Source: a virus. From it: 39,941 bases of DNA. A program made the translations under genes and the position numbers. The notes under the pieces are model-generated. The model was given only the letters and a program-made list of their open reading frames with translations, did not search any database and was not told the DNA's origin. Every line of letters begins with the position of its first letter. Positions within the stretch are counted from its first letter, which is position 1. The stretch lies in the IMG/VR virus record IMGVR_UViG_3300020214_000044, positions 1 through 39,941 of that record. One strand, given 5' to 3'. This document shows positions 1 to 8,876 of the stretch, one piece after another.

Positions 1-6
1 GCGCGG

Positions 7-222
7 ATGGGTGGTGGAGATTGGTTCGGGGGCGGCGGCTACAACCCGATGGGTGGCATCACGGGCTTCGGCGGGCAGGGCTTCGGTAGCTACGGCGGCG
101 GCTTCGGCGGCTACGGTGGTGGGCTCGGCAACTGGATGTCCATGCTAGGCGGCGGGATGGGCATGGGTTACAATCCCGCAGCACAGTTCAACCCGTACAT
201 GATGATGGGCGGGATGTACTAA
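7..222 (+). CDS. Gly-rich, Met/Tyr-containing protein, possibly the 3' part of a longer gene
   Basis: The 71 residues are mostly glycine with interspersed Phe, Tyr, Met and Asn, including blocks such as GSYGGGFGGYGGG. This composition suggests a disordered or self-associating segment. No enzyme motif is visible. Only six bases precede the ATG, so no ribosome binding site can be judged. The window may start inside the gene. The gene that runs off the right end (from 39664) is also Gly/Met/Gln-rich, and if the genome is circular this could be its continuation. The next gene starts about 50 bases downstream, in the virion-protein operon. Function unknown. Confidence 0.5.
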   Translation: MGGGDWFGGGGYNPMGGITGFGGQGFGSYGGGFGGYGGGLGNWMSMLGGGMGMGYNPAAQFNPYMMMGGMY

Positions 223-272
223 GCGCGGTCGTCGCCGCGCAGTCTCTAAGGTTCCACGAGGTCGGTATGTAG

Positions 273-1748
273 TTGGCCTACACCCCAGGTGATAAGTACG
301 TCACCCCAATCGGCATAGGGCTGTTCGACCGTATTTTTGGCGGCAACACGAAGGGTGGTCCGTACGACAACGGAACCCCGAACCCCGGCACGATGTTCGG
401 TGACGACCCGTTCGCCGCCCCGTCGCAGGCGTGGGCGCGGCAGATGTTCGGCATGGGGGTGGCCCCCGAGACGCCCGAACTCACCTGGGCGCGACAGGGT
501 GCGAACAACCGCTTCCTTGGCAACGGCGTGCCGGACCCTGTTACCGGCCTCTCGCAGGGTGGTTGGGCTGACCGCTGGGACCACTGGTTCAACAAGGAAC
601 TGATCGGGCCAGATGGTCGCGAGTTGTTCTCGCCGTACAAGATGACCGGCCTGCGTGTCGGGCAGGACTACGGCGTCGATCGCGATGCACAGGGGCAGGT
701 GACCGACCCGTGGCACTCTGAGATGTTCCAGGCCGCGCTGGGCATCAGGAACAACCTGAATCAGGACCGCTGGCTCGACCCTCTCAACGCGATGTCTGGC
801 CTGCGCGACGTGCAGCGTGGGCAGGCTGGTTCGATGCCCGACACGGGCGACTACCTGTCCGTGATGCGCGACGCGACGGGTGGCCCCGGTGCAGCCGACT
901 TCTACGGGCGGCGCGGGGTGGGCCAGACCAACGACCTCGCGAGCGCGAACCTGCGGCGGCTTTCGCGCAGCATCGACCGGGAGGCCGAAGAGGGGCTTGC
1001 GATGAGGCTCCCCGAGATCAGCAACGCGATGGAGGCGGCTGGTCTGGGGCGCAGCGGTGCCGGGCAACTGCAGATGCTGCAGGCGCAGAAGGACATCCTC
1101 TCGCAAGCGAACCGCGACAAGCAGCGGGTGATGGCCGACTACACGGATCGCGAGGCGAACCGGCGGGCTGCGGCGATCAACCTTGGCTCGCAGATCGGCG
1201 CGCAGGGCTACGGGCAGTTCGCGCAGCAGATGGGGCAGGCTGGGCTCGCGGGCTTGGGCGATGTGTTCCAGGCTGGGCAGGCGAACCGGCAGAACGAGCA
1301 AGCGCTGTTCTCGCAGATGATGCAGCAGCGGCTGGCGAAGAATCAGGGCGACCAGAACGCGCTGTACCAGATGCTTGGGCAGGCCGGGCAGTTCGGCCTC
1401 GGGCAGCTCGACGCGGAGCGCCTTGGGCAGTCGCAGGCGCTCGCGGACTACATGGGCCTCGTGAACCAGCGCGAGGCGTGGCGCGGCGCGAGTCTGAACG
1501 AGATGCTGGGCATGGCGGACCGCTCGCGTTCGATCCAGCAAGACATCCTGAACCAGCAGATGCAGGCCGGCTTCATGCCGCTTGACCTGATCACTCGCCT
1601 GACGACGGGCATCAGCGGCTCGAACTACACGCCGCAGTCGTCTGCTCCGTGGTGGGCGAGTGCGCTAAGCGGCGTCGGAGATGGCGTCGGCAAAGGGGTC
1701 GGCGAGGGTGCCGGAAGTTGGCTCTCCAAGCAGTTCGGGAACCCGTGA
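273..1748 (+). CDS. Putative internal virion/ejection protein, Gln/Ala-rich helical
   Basis: This is a 491-residue protein with no recognised domain. The first 180 residues are mixed. Residues about 220-430 are rich in Gln, Ala, Arg and Leu and look like long helices. The last 30 residues are a Gly-rich amphipathic stretch containing GVGDGVGKGVGEG. The start is TTG at 273, behind a GAGG-like ribosome binding site about 10 bases upstream. It opens a run of five overlapping genes whose products look like internal head or ejection proteins of short-tailed phages. That role is inferred from position and composition only. Its stop overlaps the start of the acetyltransferase gene. Confidence 0.7.
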   Translation: MAYTPGDKYVTPIGIGLFDRIFGGNTKGGPYDNGTPNPGTMFGDDPFAAPSQAWARQMFGMGVAPETPELTWARQGANNRFLGNGVPDPVTGLSQGGWADRWDHWFNKELIGPDGRELFSPYKMTGLRVGQDYGVDRDAQGQVTDPWHSEMFQAALGIRNNLNQDRWLDPLNAMSGLRDVQRGQAGSMPDTGDYLSVMRDATGGPGAADFYGRRGVGQTNDLASANLRRLSRSIDREAEEGLAMRLPEISNAMEAAGLGRSGAGQLQMLQAQKDILSQANRDKQRVMADYTDREANRRAAAINLGSQIGAQGYGQFAQQMGQAGLAGLGDVFQAGQANRQNEQALFSQMMQQRLAKNQGDQNALYQMLGQAGQFGLGQLDAERLGQSQALADYMGLVNQREAWRGASLNEMLGMADRSRSIQQDILNQQMQAGFMPLDLITRLTTGISGSNYTPQSSAPWWASALSGVGDGVGKGVGEGAGSWLSKQFGNP

Positions 1749-2194
1749 AGATCAGACTCGCAAATGTAGGCGACCTCGGGGCGATCCGGGAACTCGTCGA
1801 GGCGGTGAGCGTGGAGCTCGAGGACGCCTACGGCACGCCTCGGATGGACGACCTGATGATGGCCGGCATCACGCACGGCGTGCGCGAGGGCGAGGCTGTC
1901 GTGGTCGCGGAGCAGCTTGGCGGGCTGGTCGGGTACTGCGCCTGGGTACACCTCCCCTCTTCGCCCGTAGGCTGCGTGGAGGGCATCGGGACGTACGTCG
2001 TGCCGATGGCCCGCAAGGAGTACGTGAGCCACGACATGCGCGTGTTCGCGACCGAGCACGCGCGCCGACTCGGGTACGATTTCATTCGCGGGGAACTCGC
2101 GTTGAACAACGAGGCGGGACTCAAGTCCGCCCTCGCCAACGGCTTCGAGATTTCCGGCTACACCGTCCGCAAGGACTTGGGAGGCAGTAGATGA
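1745..2194 (+). CDS. GNAT-family N-acetyltransferase
   Basis: This 149-residue protein has the overall pattern of a GNAT acyltransferase. It begins with a beta strand and helix (IRLANVGDLGAIRELVE), has a central beta hairpin, then the segment EGIGTYVVPMARKEYVSHDM at the acetyl-CoA binding position, and ends with a helix and the NNEAGLKSALANGF segment typical of the GNAT C-terminus. GNAT enzymes transfer acetyl from acetyl-CoA to an amine; the substrate here is unknown. The GTG start gives a GTGA overlap with the upstream gene. The longer upstream frame is Arg-rich and looks like an antisense or shadow extension. An enzyme among virion genes is unusual; it may modify a virion or host protein. 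Confidence 0.8.
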   Translation: MKIRLANVGDLGAIRELVEAVSVELEDAYGTPRMDDLMMAGITHGVREGEAVVVAEQLGGLVGYCAWVHLPSSPVGCVEGIGTYVVPMARKEYVSHDMRVFATEHARRLGYDFIRGELALNNEAGLKSALANGFEISGYTVRKDLGGSR

Positions 2195-3153
2195 GCCCCA
2201 TCTTCAGCGGCCTAGCAGCCGCAGCGACGGCGATCGGTACTGCCATGGGTGCTACCGGCGCGGCGGCGACTGCTCTCGGAGCAGCGGTCATGGGTGCTGG
2301 CATCGGCGGTGGTACCGGTTTGCTCGCGTCCGACATCAAGAACCTCGTCGAGGGTACGTACCCGTGGGAGGATCCGAAAGAGTTCTTTATGGAGGGACTC
2401 AAGGGCTCTGCCATGGGGGCGACGACGGGTGCGGTCACGTCCGGCCTGGGCTCGCTGCTCGGTACGGCTGTCGGTCCTGTGATCGGCTCTCTCGGTGGCT
2501 CGAAGTCCATCGGACCTGCGGCGGCTGCCATCGGTGAGGGCACGGGCACCATCGCTGCGGAGTCCGGTGCGGTGCTGCCGCAGTCGATTGCGCCTGCTCT
2601 GCCGGCTGAGACGACCTCGATTCTTGGAGGCGGCGCGACGCAGCCGCTGGACACACTGAAGACTGCGCTCAAGGAGGCGGTGCCACAGACCCTCACCAAC
2701 GCAGTCTCCGGGGCTGCGAAGGACTACGAGAACCCGCTGCGTGGCGCGGCGATGGGCGCGGCTAGCGGGATCGCTACGGGCGTGTTCCGTGCCGGCGCGC
2801 AGACGGCGTTCAGCGGCATGGAGAACGGATTCTGGGCACCGCAGCCGAAGCCCGAGATCGACTTCAAGATCCAGACGCCGGGGCCGCAGGAGTTCTCACT
2901 TCTCCGCACCCCGGACATCGGCCCGCCGCAGCCTACTCCGGGGCCGCAGGCGTCCATGATGCCGAGCACCCCGCAGCCGCAGTTCGGCGGGCAGGTTCTC
3001 GGGGCAGCGGCGAGGATGGGCGGCAACATGGCGGGCAGCGCCGCACGGATGGGTGTGGGTAGCGCGATGACCCCGCCGCCGCCGTCCGCTCCGCAGAACC
3101 CCTACGCGCCGTTCGGCGTGACGCCGTACTGGATGCAGCAGACATACCGATGA
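2191..3153 (+). CDS. Gly/Ala-rich membrane-active virion protein (putative ejection protein)
   Basis: This is a 320-residue protein. Residues 1-48 and about 70-105 are runs of Ala, Gly, Thr and Met with GxxxG-like spacing, as in membrane-penetrating segments. About residues 215-270 are Pro/Gln-rich and probably disordered. A second Gly/Ala/Met patch lies at 272-300, and the C-terminus is Pro-rich. There is no catalytic motif. The ATG overlaps the acetyltransferase stop (ATGA). The composition resembles proteins that leave the capsid and form a conduit in short-tailed phages. That comparison is an inference; sequence family unknown. Confidence 0.7.
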   Translation: MSPIFSGLAAAATAIGTAMGATGAAATALGAAVMGAGIGGGTGLLASDIKNLVEGTYPWEDPKEFFMEGLKGSAMGATTGAVTSGLGSLLGTAVGPVIGSLGGSKSIGPAAAAIGEGTGTIAAESGAVLPQSIAPALPAETTSILGGGATQPLDTLKTALKEAVPQTLTNAVSGAAKDYENPLRGAAMGAASGIATGVFRAGAQTAFSGMENGFWAPQPKPEIDFKIQTPGPQEFSLLRTPDIGPPQPTPGPQASMMPSTPQPQFGGQVLGAAARMGGNMAGSAARMGVGSAMTPPPPSAPQNPYAPFGVTPYWMQQTYR

Positions 3154-5264
3154 TGAACAACTACTCCCTGCAGGACGCGATCGACCCGGTGGAGATCACC
3201 CCGCTGGGGCAGGACGTGCTGAACAACCCGCGCGCGATGCAGCGCATGGCGACTGACCTCGCGGGGATGAGCGCGTACCAGGGCGGCGAGGGGCCGGCGA
3301 TCGGCTACGGCGAGGTTCTAGGCGCCGAGCCTGGCGGTGCGGTGACGGGGCAGCCCGGCGCGACGTTCTTCTCTGCCACGCCCGAGGACGACACGAACAT
3401 CGTGATGAAGACGATCGGCACTGTCCTCGGTGCCCCGTTCAATCTGTTGCGCGGCGCGAAGGAGGGGCTGGAGGAGGCGATAGGGCATCCGTATGCCATG
3501 CAGCGGCAGGCGCAGGACGAGCAGTATGCGATGCTCGCGAGCGTGCTGTCCGACAACGACAGGTCGTTGGTCGGGATGCCGGTGGATCGCTCTGGTGTGA
3601 ACGCTCGGCAGGCTTACAGCGGCACTGTCGCGACGGGCGTCGCGTCGGGCATCTCTCCGGTTCTGGCACCTCGGAAGACGGGCATTACCGAATTGCTGAC
3701 GGGAGAGAACCGCAAGCAGCGCGCTCTGCAGATGGCGCGGTTGCAAGCTGCGCTCAAGGCGCAGGGCATCCAGTTGAACATCGAGCAGGCGCAGGCGGGC
3801 ATCTTCAAGGATCTCGCCGCCGGCACGAACTCGATGGCGAGCGCGCGGCACACGGACACGCAGAACGCGCAGTTGACCGAGTTCGGCCCGCAGAGATGGC
3901 GCGCGGACATCAACAGCTTGAACGCACTGGCGAACGAGCGCAACGCCGGGGCCAGCGCCAACTCCGCGCTAGCCAGCCAGCGCAACCAACTGACGCCGGG
4001 AATGGTGCGGCAACAGAACGCGCAGGCCGACGATGCGGTCAACGCCGCCATCCGCAATGAAGAGTTGTTTCGGAAGGTCACTCTCCCCGGAGGGCTTGCG
4101 GGGAACGATCGAAGCGACCGGATGTTTTGGGATGTTTCCTACCCCGCTGGCATCACCGCCAACCAGCAGAGCAAGGACGCATTCTCTCTTCTGCAGGGGA
4201 TGCGCGAGGACGAGCGGGCGCAGAAGGCTGCAGAGTCCGACATCGGCATCAAGAAGACGATCAGCGAGATCGACAACGACGCGCTGCGAGCTGCTACTGG
4301 TGCGGACTACATCCTCAGCAAGACCAACCTCACCAACGCGCAGGCGGTCACGGAGGGCTTCCAGCAGAGGAAGCTCGACGCACAGACGCAGGCCACGATC
4401 TCCATCGCGACGGCTGGCATCGACAAGATCGCAGCCGAGATCGCCGGCATGGCGGATACCTCGCTCCTGACTCAGGCCCGCGCGCGGCTAGAGGACATCA
4501 AGAGCGGCGCTCTGATGAACCGCGCCGAGCAAGACAACGCCTACAACGAGGTGCGGCGTGCCTTGCTGGAGACGCGCATGGACCTCGCGCAGCGGGCGCA
4601 GGCGAACAACGACCTCATCGCGAAGTCGAAGCTCAAGTTCATCGACGCGGACATCGCGCGCATCGAGTCGATCATCCGGCTGAACGGCTCTCGCGAGACT
4701 GCTGTCGGTGTCGAGTCCTCGATGGGCGACGGCGATAGCTCGTTCGGGAAGGCTCTGCTTACGCAGGCTGGCAGGGAGAGTCAGGCGAACCTTAACGCCC
4801 TGCTGGGCTCTGCCGCTGCCGGCGTCGGCACTGTGTTCGATCGTGCGAACCGCTATGAGCTTTTGGGCTATGAGCCCGGCAAGGACTTCGGGATCGTCAG
4901 GGGTGAGAAGCCGCTGCTGTGGGGGGCTGAGACTCCAGACCGGATCGTGTTCCCGAAGGGCAGCGCGCTCCGTGGTGCCGCCAGGAACGTGCAGGAAGGT
5001 GCCCCAGCCGCGAAGCTCACGGCTCCGAAAGAGAAGACTGCCAACCCGAGTCGCGCGTTCGATGACGAGAAGCCGGCGGCAGTGCAGTCGCGCGTTGTAC
5101 AGGGGCAAACGAGTCGGGCGATGACTGGGCGCGCGGCGGATGTTCTCCGCAAGTACCCGACGCCGGAGGCTGTCGTCGCAGCACAGAAGGCCGGCAAGAT
5201 TACGTTCGAGGAGGGGGCTAGCGCGCTGGATGCGCTCGGCGTAGCGCGTAGGCCGCGTTCGTGA
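3150..5264 (+). CDS. Large helical internal virion protein (704 aa)
   Basis: The 704-residue product is dominated by Ala, Gln, Asn, Arg and Asp in long helix-forming stretches (about residues 180-480), with many QARL/NALA-type repeats and few aromatics. A short Gly-containing region lies near 85-110. The C-terminus (about 620-704) is basic and Pro-containing. No peptidase, lyase or transglycosylase motif is evident. Two ATG codons (3150 and 3153) are possible; the first overlaps the upstream stop. It is the second of three large genes that probably encode internal core or ejection proteins. Role inferred from size, composition and order. Confidence 0.7.
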   Translation: MMNNYSLQDAIDPVEITPLGQDVLNNPRAMQRMATDLAGMSAYQGGEGPAIGYGEVLGAEPGGAVTGQPGATFFSATPEDDTNIVMKTIGTVLGAPFNLLRGAKEGLEEAIGHPYAMQRQAQDEQYAMLASVLSDNDRSLVGMPVDRSGVNARQAYSGTVATGVASGISPVLAPRKTGITELLTGENRKQRALQMARLQAALKAQGIQLNIEQAQAGIFKDLAAGTNSMASARHTDTQNAQLTEFGPQRWRADINSLNALANERNAGASANSALASQRNQLTPGMVRQQNAQADDAVNAAIRNEELFRKVTLPGGLAGNDRSDRMFWDVSYPAGITANQQSKDAFSLLQGMREDERAQKAAESDIGIKKTISEIDNDALRAATGADYILSKTNLTNAQAVTEGFQQRKLDAQTQATISIATAGIDKIAAEIAGMADTSLLTQARARLEDIKSGALMNRAEQDNAYNEVRRALLETRMDLAQRAQANNDLIAKSKLKFIDADIARIESIIRLNGSRETAVGVESSMGDGDSSFGKALLTQAGRESQANLNALLGSAAAGVGTVFDRANRYELLGYEPGKDFGIVRGEKPLLWGAETPDRIVFPKGSALRGAARNVQEGAPAAKLTAPKEKTANPSRAFDDEKPAAVQSRVVQGQTSRAMTGRAADVLRKYPTPEAVVAAQKAGKITFEEGASALDALGVARRPRS

Positions 5265-5362
5265 ACCTTGACGACGTATACGAGGTAAAGCCTCCAAGCA
5301 GTTCAGGGAGACGTTCTACCAGGTTCGTGAACCTTGACGACGTATACGAGGTAAAGCCTCCA
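5257..5362 (+). repeat. 40-bp direct repeat pair (66-bp offset) with a templated 26-bp spacer
   Basis: Bases 5257-5296 recur exactly at 5323-5362. The 26 bases between them include a 22-base stretch (5298-5319) that is identical to 26356-26377, inside an unrelated gene 21 kb away. The 66-base period equals 22 codons, so the reading frame is kept. Each repeat carries a GTG start codon candidate and encodes NLDDVYEVKPP. The pattern looks like a duplication event with template switching. Confidence 0.9.
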
Positions 5363-7837
5363 GACCTAGAGGACGAGTACGACATCGAGGCCGGTGCCCT
5401 TGAACAAGAGTTCGAGATGGAGCCCGACCTTGAAGCCGAGTACGATCTATCCGAGTCCGACGCTCTGGTACACAGCGTGGAGCGCGCGAAGGCAGACTAC
5501 CCGACCGCCGGGGAGATGCTCGACCCGGTGTTCGAGAACATGGCCGACCCGAGCCTGTGGGGGCAGATCGGCAGGGTGGCCGCGCCCGCCGTGGCTGGTG
5601 CCGTGGTCGGCGCTGCCGTCCCGCCGCTGGGAGCGGGTTGGCTCGCTACGGCGGGTTCGGGCGCTATCGGCGGTATCGCAGGCGGCGCTGTCACTCGGGG
5701 CGTCACCAACCTCATCGAGGGCAAGCCGCTGGGCGATGGCGCTACGGCTGGCACGGTACTGACCGACGCGGGGATCGGCGCCGGCAGCAACGTCGCGATT
5801 CGCGCTGCTGCCCCCTACGTGGTGCGTGGCGCGCAGGCGCTCGGGCGTGGGGCCGCGAGGCTTGCCGGTCGCCTCCCGGAGCGCACGGCTCCCGTGTCCA
5901 CCCTACCCGGCTTCGACGACGCGACATCGGTCAGGGCACCGCTCCCCGACGTGGAGCCGATGCCCAACATGATGCACGACCAGCCGGATCTCCGGGTGGC
6001 GCGTGACGATCTGGAGATGTCGCTGTGGGACGACGTGCGGACTGGTACGTCCAGCGCCGAGTACGTCCTTAGCCGCAGCCAGAACTCCCAGGCGGCGCAG
6101 ATCGCCGGCAGGCGTATTCGTGGCATGAACCGCGACACGCACTCCGAGCGCGCCCTGATCGAGGACGCGCGTATCCGCACGGGCGTCGCAGACTTGGACG
6201 AGAACGAGCGGCGCGCGGTGACTGTGGCCCTGGCTGGGCGCTTCGACGAGCTTCCGCCACAGTACCAGAACGAGCGCGTGCTGCGTGGGGCGCAACTCGC
6301 GCGGGGCGAGGTGTACGCCCCGGCGTCCGACAAGCTGCAGGCGAACCGGGCGGCGACCATCGTCACCGAGGGGCCGAATCGCGGGCAGGCGGTGCCGTAC
6401 GCACCGCGCGACAACTACGTGCCGTGGATTCCAGCCGAGCCGCGTCGAGGCGCTGCCCGCCTGCGGGAGCTACTGGCGAAGCGTGGGCGCACGCCGCAGA
6501 CGATGTTCCAGCGCACGGGCGAGCGTGGTCCTGACACGCAGGCGCTGGAAGAACTCTGGGGCATCGAGGGTCCGCAGCCCACGAACTGGGTCACGGACGC
6601 CGACGAGGCGATGCGGATCTACATCAGCGGCGGGCGTGGGCGTATTGGCTACCCAGAGTTGGTGGCACGCTCGCGGCACTTCGGGCCGATCCTCGAACAG
6701 CACCCGGATGCCGCGCACCCGTGGGGGCACGACGGCAACATCCTGTACCAGCAGATGCTGGAGTCGGGCTCGCCGCTGGAAGCGGAGCTGTTCAAGAGCA
6801 CGATGGAGGACATCTATCGCCCAGACCGCCCCGGTCCCGGCGAGCGTGCTCTGACGTGGCTCAAGAACCAAGTCTCGCACACGATGCTCGGGCAGACCGC
6901 CGCGACGCAGTTGACGCAGGCGGGCACCCCGGCGTGGCGCTTCGGCTTCCTGAACGATTTGCGCGGGAAGTACGACTACCTGCGCGACCCGAGCTACCGC
7001 CGCCTCACCAACCTGTCCGGGGCGCAGGACGCCGCGTACGCCCGCGAGCTTGCGGACTACGACGCGGTCGGGCCGCGTGCGACTCGCGTGGTTGAAGAGG
7101 GGCTGCGAGGGTTCGGCAACGCGGGGGCGAAGCCGTACTTGCAGGGGATCGTCGAGCGCGCTGCGACGGGCAACGTGAACGCGGCGACGCGGAAGCAGTT
7201 GGCCGAGTTGGGGCTGCGGGTCGAGGACGTTGCCGATGGTGTCAACGCGCACAATCTGAAGCAGGCACTGGAGGAGTCCGCGCACCGGAACCAGTTCCAC
7301 CCATACGATCCCGGCGGGTCTGGTCCGTGGTTCACCGGGCGCACTGGGCGTGCGCTCACCATGTACCAGCCGTTCGGGCACTCCGCGTGGCGCAACTTCC
7401 AAGAGGACATCGTCGAGCCGCTGCTCGGGCCGCAGGGCTGGCGCGAGGCTTACAGAACTGGCGACTACTCGTTGCAGGCGCTCGGTGCCGCACGGGCGGC
7501 GCGCTTGCCAGTCGCGGCGTTGCCGGCGGCTGTGGCGAGCGAGGCGCTGAAGTCGGTCGGCGGGCTGCGTGAGTTCGACCCGACGCGGGTCGTGACCTCC
7601 GCGCTGGAGTCGAACCTCGGCACGCCGGTCATGGTCGCGACGAGCCTCGCCGGCGGCTACCGCCCAGAGAACACGTTCATTCCCCCGTGGCTCAGTCTCG
7701 CGGGGCAGCAGGCTCGCAACCTGCAACAGGGGCACCCGGAGCGCGTGCTGATCGACGCTGCAGCATGGGCAGACCCGTCAGGCTGGATGTCCGTAGCACG
7801 CCCCGCGTTGCAGGGGCTGACAAGGGAAGAGAGATGA
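5261..7837 (+). CDS. Largest internal virion protein (858 aa) with acidic N-terminus and hydrophobic Gly/Ala segment
   Basis: The N-terminus carries NLDDVYEVKPP twice (residues 2-12 and 24-34), then a strongly acidic stretch to about residue 67. Residues about 107-146 are a hydrophobic Ala/Gly/Val run able to enter a membrane. The rest is a long helical, Arg-rich region with no recognised catalytic motif. The start is GTG at 5261, in a GTGA overlap with the upstream gene. The second repeat also offers GTG at 5327, so the product may start 22 residues later. Its size and position as the last large gene of the block suggest a DNA-ejection or internal core protein; this is inferred. Confidence 0.7.
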   Translation: MNLDDVYEVKPPSSSGRRSTRFVNLDDVYEVKPPDLEDEYDIEAGALEQEFEMEPDLEAEYDLSESDALVHSVERAKADYPTAGEMLDPVFENMADPSLWGQIGRVAAPAVAGAVVGAAVPPLGAGWLATAGSGAIGGIAGGAVTRGVTNLIEGKPLGDGATAGTVLTDAGIGAGSNVAIRAAAPYVVRGAQALGRGAARLAGRLPERTAPVSTLPGFDDATSVRAPLPDVEPMPNMMHDQPDLRVARDDLEMSLWDDVRTGTSSAEYVLSRSQNSQAAQIAGRRIRGMNRDTHSERALIEDARIRTGVADLDENERRAVTVALAGRFDELPPQYQNERVLRGAQLARGEVYAPASDKLQANRAATIVTEGPNRGQAVPYAPRDNYVPWIPAEPRRGAARLRELLAKRGRTPQTMFQRTGERGPDTQALEELWGIEGPQPTNWVTDADEAMRIYISGGRGRIGYPELVARSRHFGPILEQHPDAAHPWGHDGNILYQQMLESGSPLEAELFKSTMEDIYRPDRPGPGERALTWLKNQVSHTMLGQTAATQLTQAGTPAWRFGFLNDLRGKYDYLRDPSYRRLTNLSGAQDAAYARELADYDAVGPRATRVVEEGLRGFGNAGAKPYLQGIVERAATGNVNAATRKQLAELGLRVEDVADGVNAHNLKQALEESAHRNQFHPYDPGGSGPWFTGRTGRALTMYQPFGHSAWRNFQEDIVEPLLGPQGWREAYRTGDYSLQALGAARAARLPVAALPAAVASEALKSVGGLREFDPTRVVTSALESNLGTPVMVATSLAGGYRPENTFIPPWLSLAGQQARNLQQGHPERVLIDAAAWADPSGWMSVARPALQGLTREER

Positions 7838-7992
7838 CAGACGTAGATTACCGCTGGTGGGCACTGTTCGTTGGTCAGGTGACCGTGGGGCTTGTGCTCG
7901 TGTTCTACAAGGACGTTGAGTACGGCAAGCTACTGCTCGCCGCTGCCTTTGGGCAGGGAGTGACGGGCGGCTTCGGCCCGGTGAAGAAGTAG
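7834..7992 (+). CDS. Small membrane protein, two hydrophobic segments
   Basis: This 52-residue protein contains hydrophobic stretches at about residues 8-25 (WWALFVGQVTVGLVLVFY) and 31-44 (KLLLAAAFGQGVTG), separated by a charged turn (KDVEYGK). The ATG sits in an ATGA overlap with the preceding 858-residue gene, which supports translation. Together with the next 34-residue peptide it ends the rightward operon. Holin-like or membrane-anchoring roles are possible, but the recognisable lysis genes are at 32-33 kb. No function assigned. Confidence 0.65.
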   Translation: MTDVDYRWWALFVGQVTVGLVLVFYKDVEYGKLLLAAAFGQGVTGGFGPVKK

Positions 7993-8096
7993 TGCCCCGC
8001 AACGACAACGCCCTCCCAGGCGTGAAAGAGCAGTGGGTCAGTGTGCTGATCCGCGCGCTGATCGCGGCGCTGTCAGCGGTCGTGGCGGGCAGCTAG
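7992..8096 (+). CDS. 34-residue peptide with hydrophobic C-terminal helix
   Basis: This short frame starts with GTG, which shares its first base with the TAG stop of the upstream gene, the same coupling style seen across the genome. It encodes a polar N-terminus, then a hydrophobic helix (VSVLIRALIAALSAVVAGS) to the end. It could sit in the inner membrane or act as a small amphipathic helix. It is the last gene before the convergent leftward cluster. I see no clear terminator hairpin in the 22 bases that separate them. Confidence 0.55.
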   Translation: MPRNDNALPGVKEQWVSVLIRALIAALSAVVAGS

Positions 8097-8118
8097 TCGG
8101 ACTTCGACAACTTGATCG

Positions 8119-8430
8119 TCACTGTGCGCCCTGCTTGTTTTGCGCGCGGGGGCGTGGACGCTCCCACACATCTACCCGCACCATCCCGTTTTCCAGTGGG
8201 GTTGTGGTAACGAATTGCTCTGACGCCGCTGACTCGGCACTCTCCATCGCCTCGATCTCCAGATCGAGGTAGTGCCGCGCCTTCTTCAGATCCTCGACGC
8301 CGTCCTTGAACCTGTACCGCGCGACGTACTTCACGACGTTACCGATCGTGAACGGCAGATCCCACGCGCGGATCACGTCGATCGGCTCTGGGTCCAACCG
8401 CCGGTAGTGCTCCGGTCCTTCGTCTCTCAT
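8119..8430 (-). CDS. DUF3310-like phage protein
   Basis: The 103-residue product has the core pattern known from DUF3310 phage proteins: HYRRLDPEPIDVI near the N-terminus, then FTIGNVVKYVARYRFK and GVEDLKKARHYLDLEI (residues about 27-60). The function of this family is not established; it is often found in phage nucleotide or DNA metabolism clusters. The ATG at 8430 lies in an ATGA overlap with the upstream gene, so the longer frame to 8724 is not the real start. The C-terminal 40 residues are variable. It is the last gene of the leftward DNA-metabolism operon. Confidence 0.85.
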   Translation of the reverse strand: MRDEGPEHYRRLDPEPIDVIRAWDLPFTIGNVVKYVARYRFKDGVEDLKKARHYLDLEIEAMESAESAASEQFVTTTPLENGMVRVDVWERPRPRAQNKQGAQ

Positions 8431-8876
8431 GCCGCCCTCCGTGGCTTGCGGGCTCTCTTCGGCGGGCGCTTGGGGACCACCTTGGTGCGACCTGTCCGGT
8501 TCCCGTGCGATAGCTGCCAGCGCCAGCCTGGCGGCTTCATCCGCACCAGCGCCCCGCGTATGTAGCCCGCGTCCAGATTGAGCACCGCGCAGATGAAGTC
8601 GAACGAGCCGACGTAGTCCGCGTGCGACGCCACCCATCTGCGCGTCTCGTCGTACAGGCCGTCGCCTCGCGCCTTCTTGCCCAGCCGCAGGATCATGATG
8701 GCGTCTTCGAGGGCTGCGTACCACAGGCGCTCGCTATCGCTGCGGCAAGCGCGCGACTCTTGCACCTCGAAGTCCATCTCAGCGTCGGAGACTGGTGCCG
8801 TGTTGTTGAGGTACGCATCAGCCGTCTTGTTGTGCCAGACGATCACGCCGCTCTTATGCCGTTTCACTGTCTCCAC
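8427..8876 (-). CDS. Conserved-looking phage hypothetical protein
   Basis: This 149-residue protein is not a family I can name. Residues about 45-85 form a helical region with SDSERLWYAALEDAIMIL. A second helical region (about 92-112) contains FDFICAVLNLDAGYIRGAL, which could be a small helix-turn-helix. The last 35 residues are very basic (KRPPKRARKPRR), which suggests nucleic-acid contact. Its start region overlaps the end of the upstream nuclease gene by 23 bases, and its stop overlaps the next start. Function unknown. Confidence 0.7.
   Translation of the reverse strand: METVKRHKSGVIVWHNKTADAYLNNTAPVSDAEMDFEVQESRACRSDSERLWYAALEDAIMILRLGKKARGDGLYDETRRWVASHADYVGSFDFICAVLNLDAGYIRGALVRMKPPGWRWQLSHGNRTGRTKVVPKRPPKRARKPRRAA

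Noticed and set aside
246-1541. 431-codon minus-strand open frame at the left end
   Set aside because: Antisense shadow of the 491-residue gene; composition (Arg, His, Leu, Val) is that of a mirrored frame, and no start context is seen.
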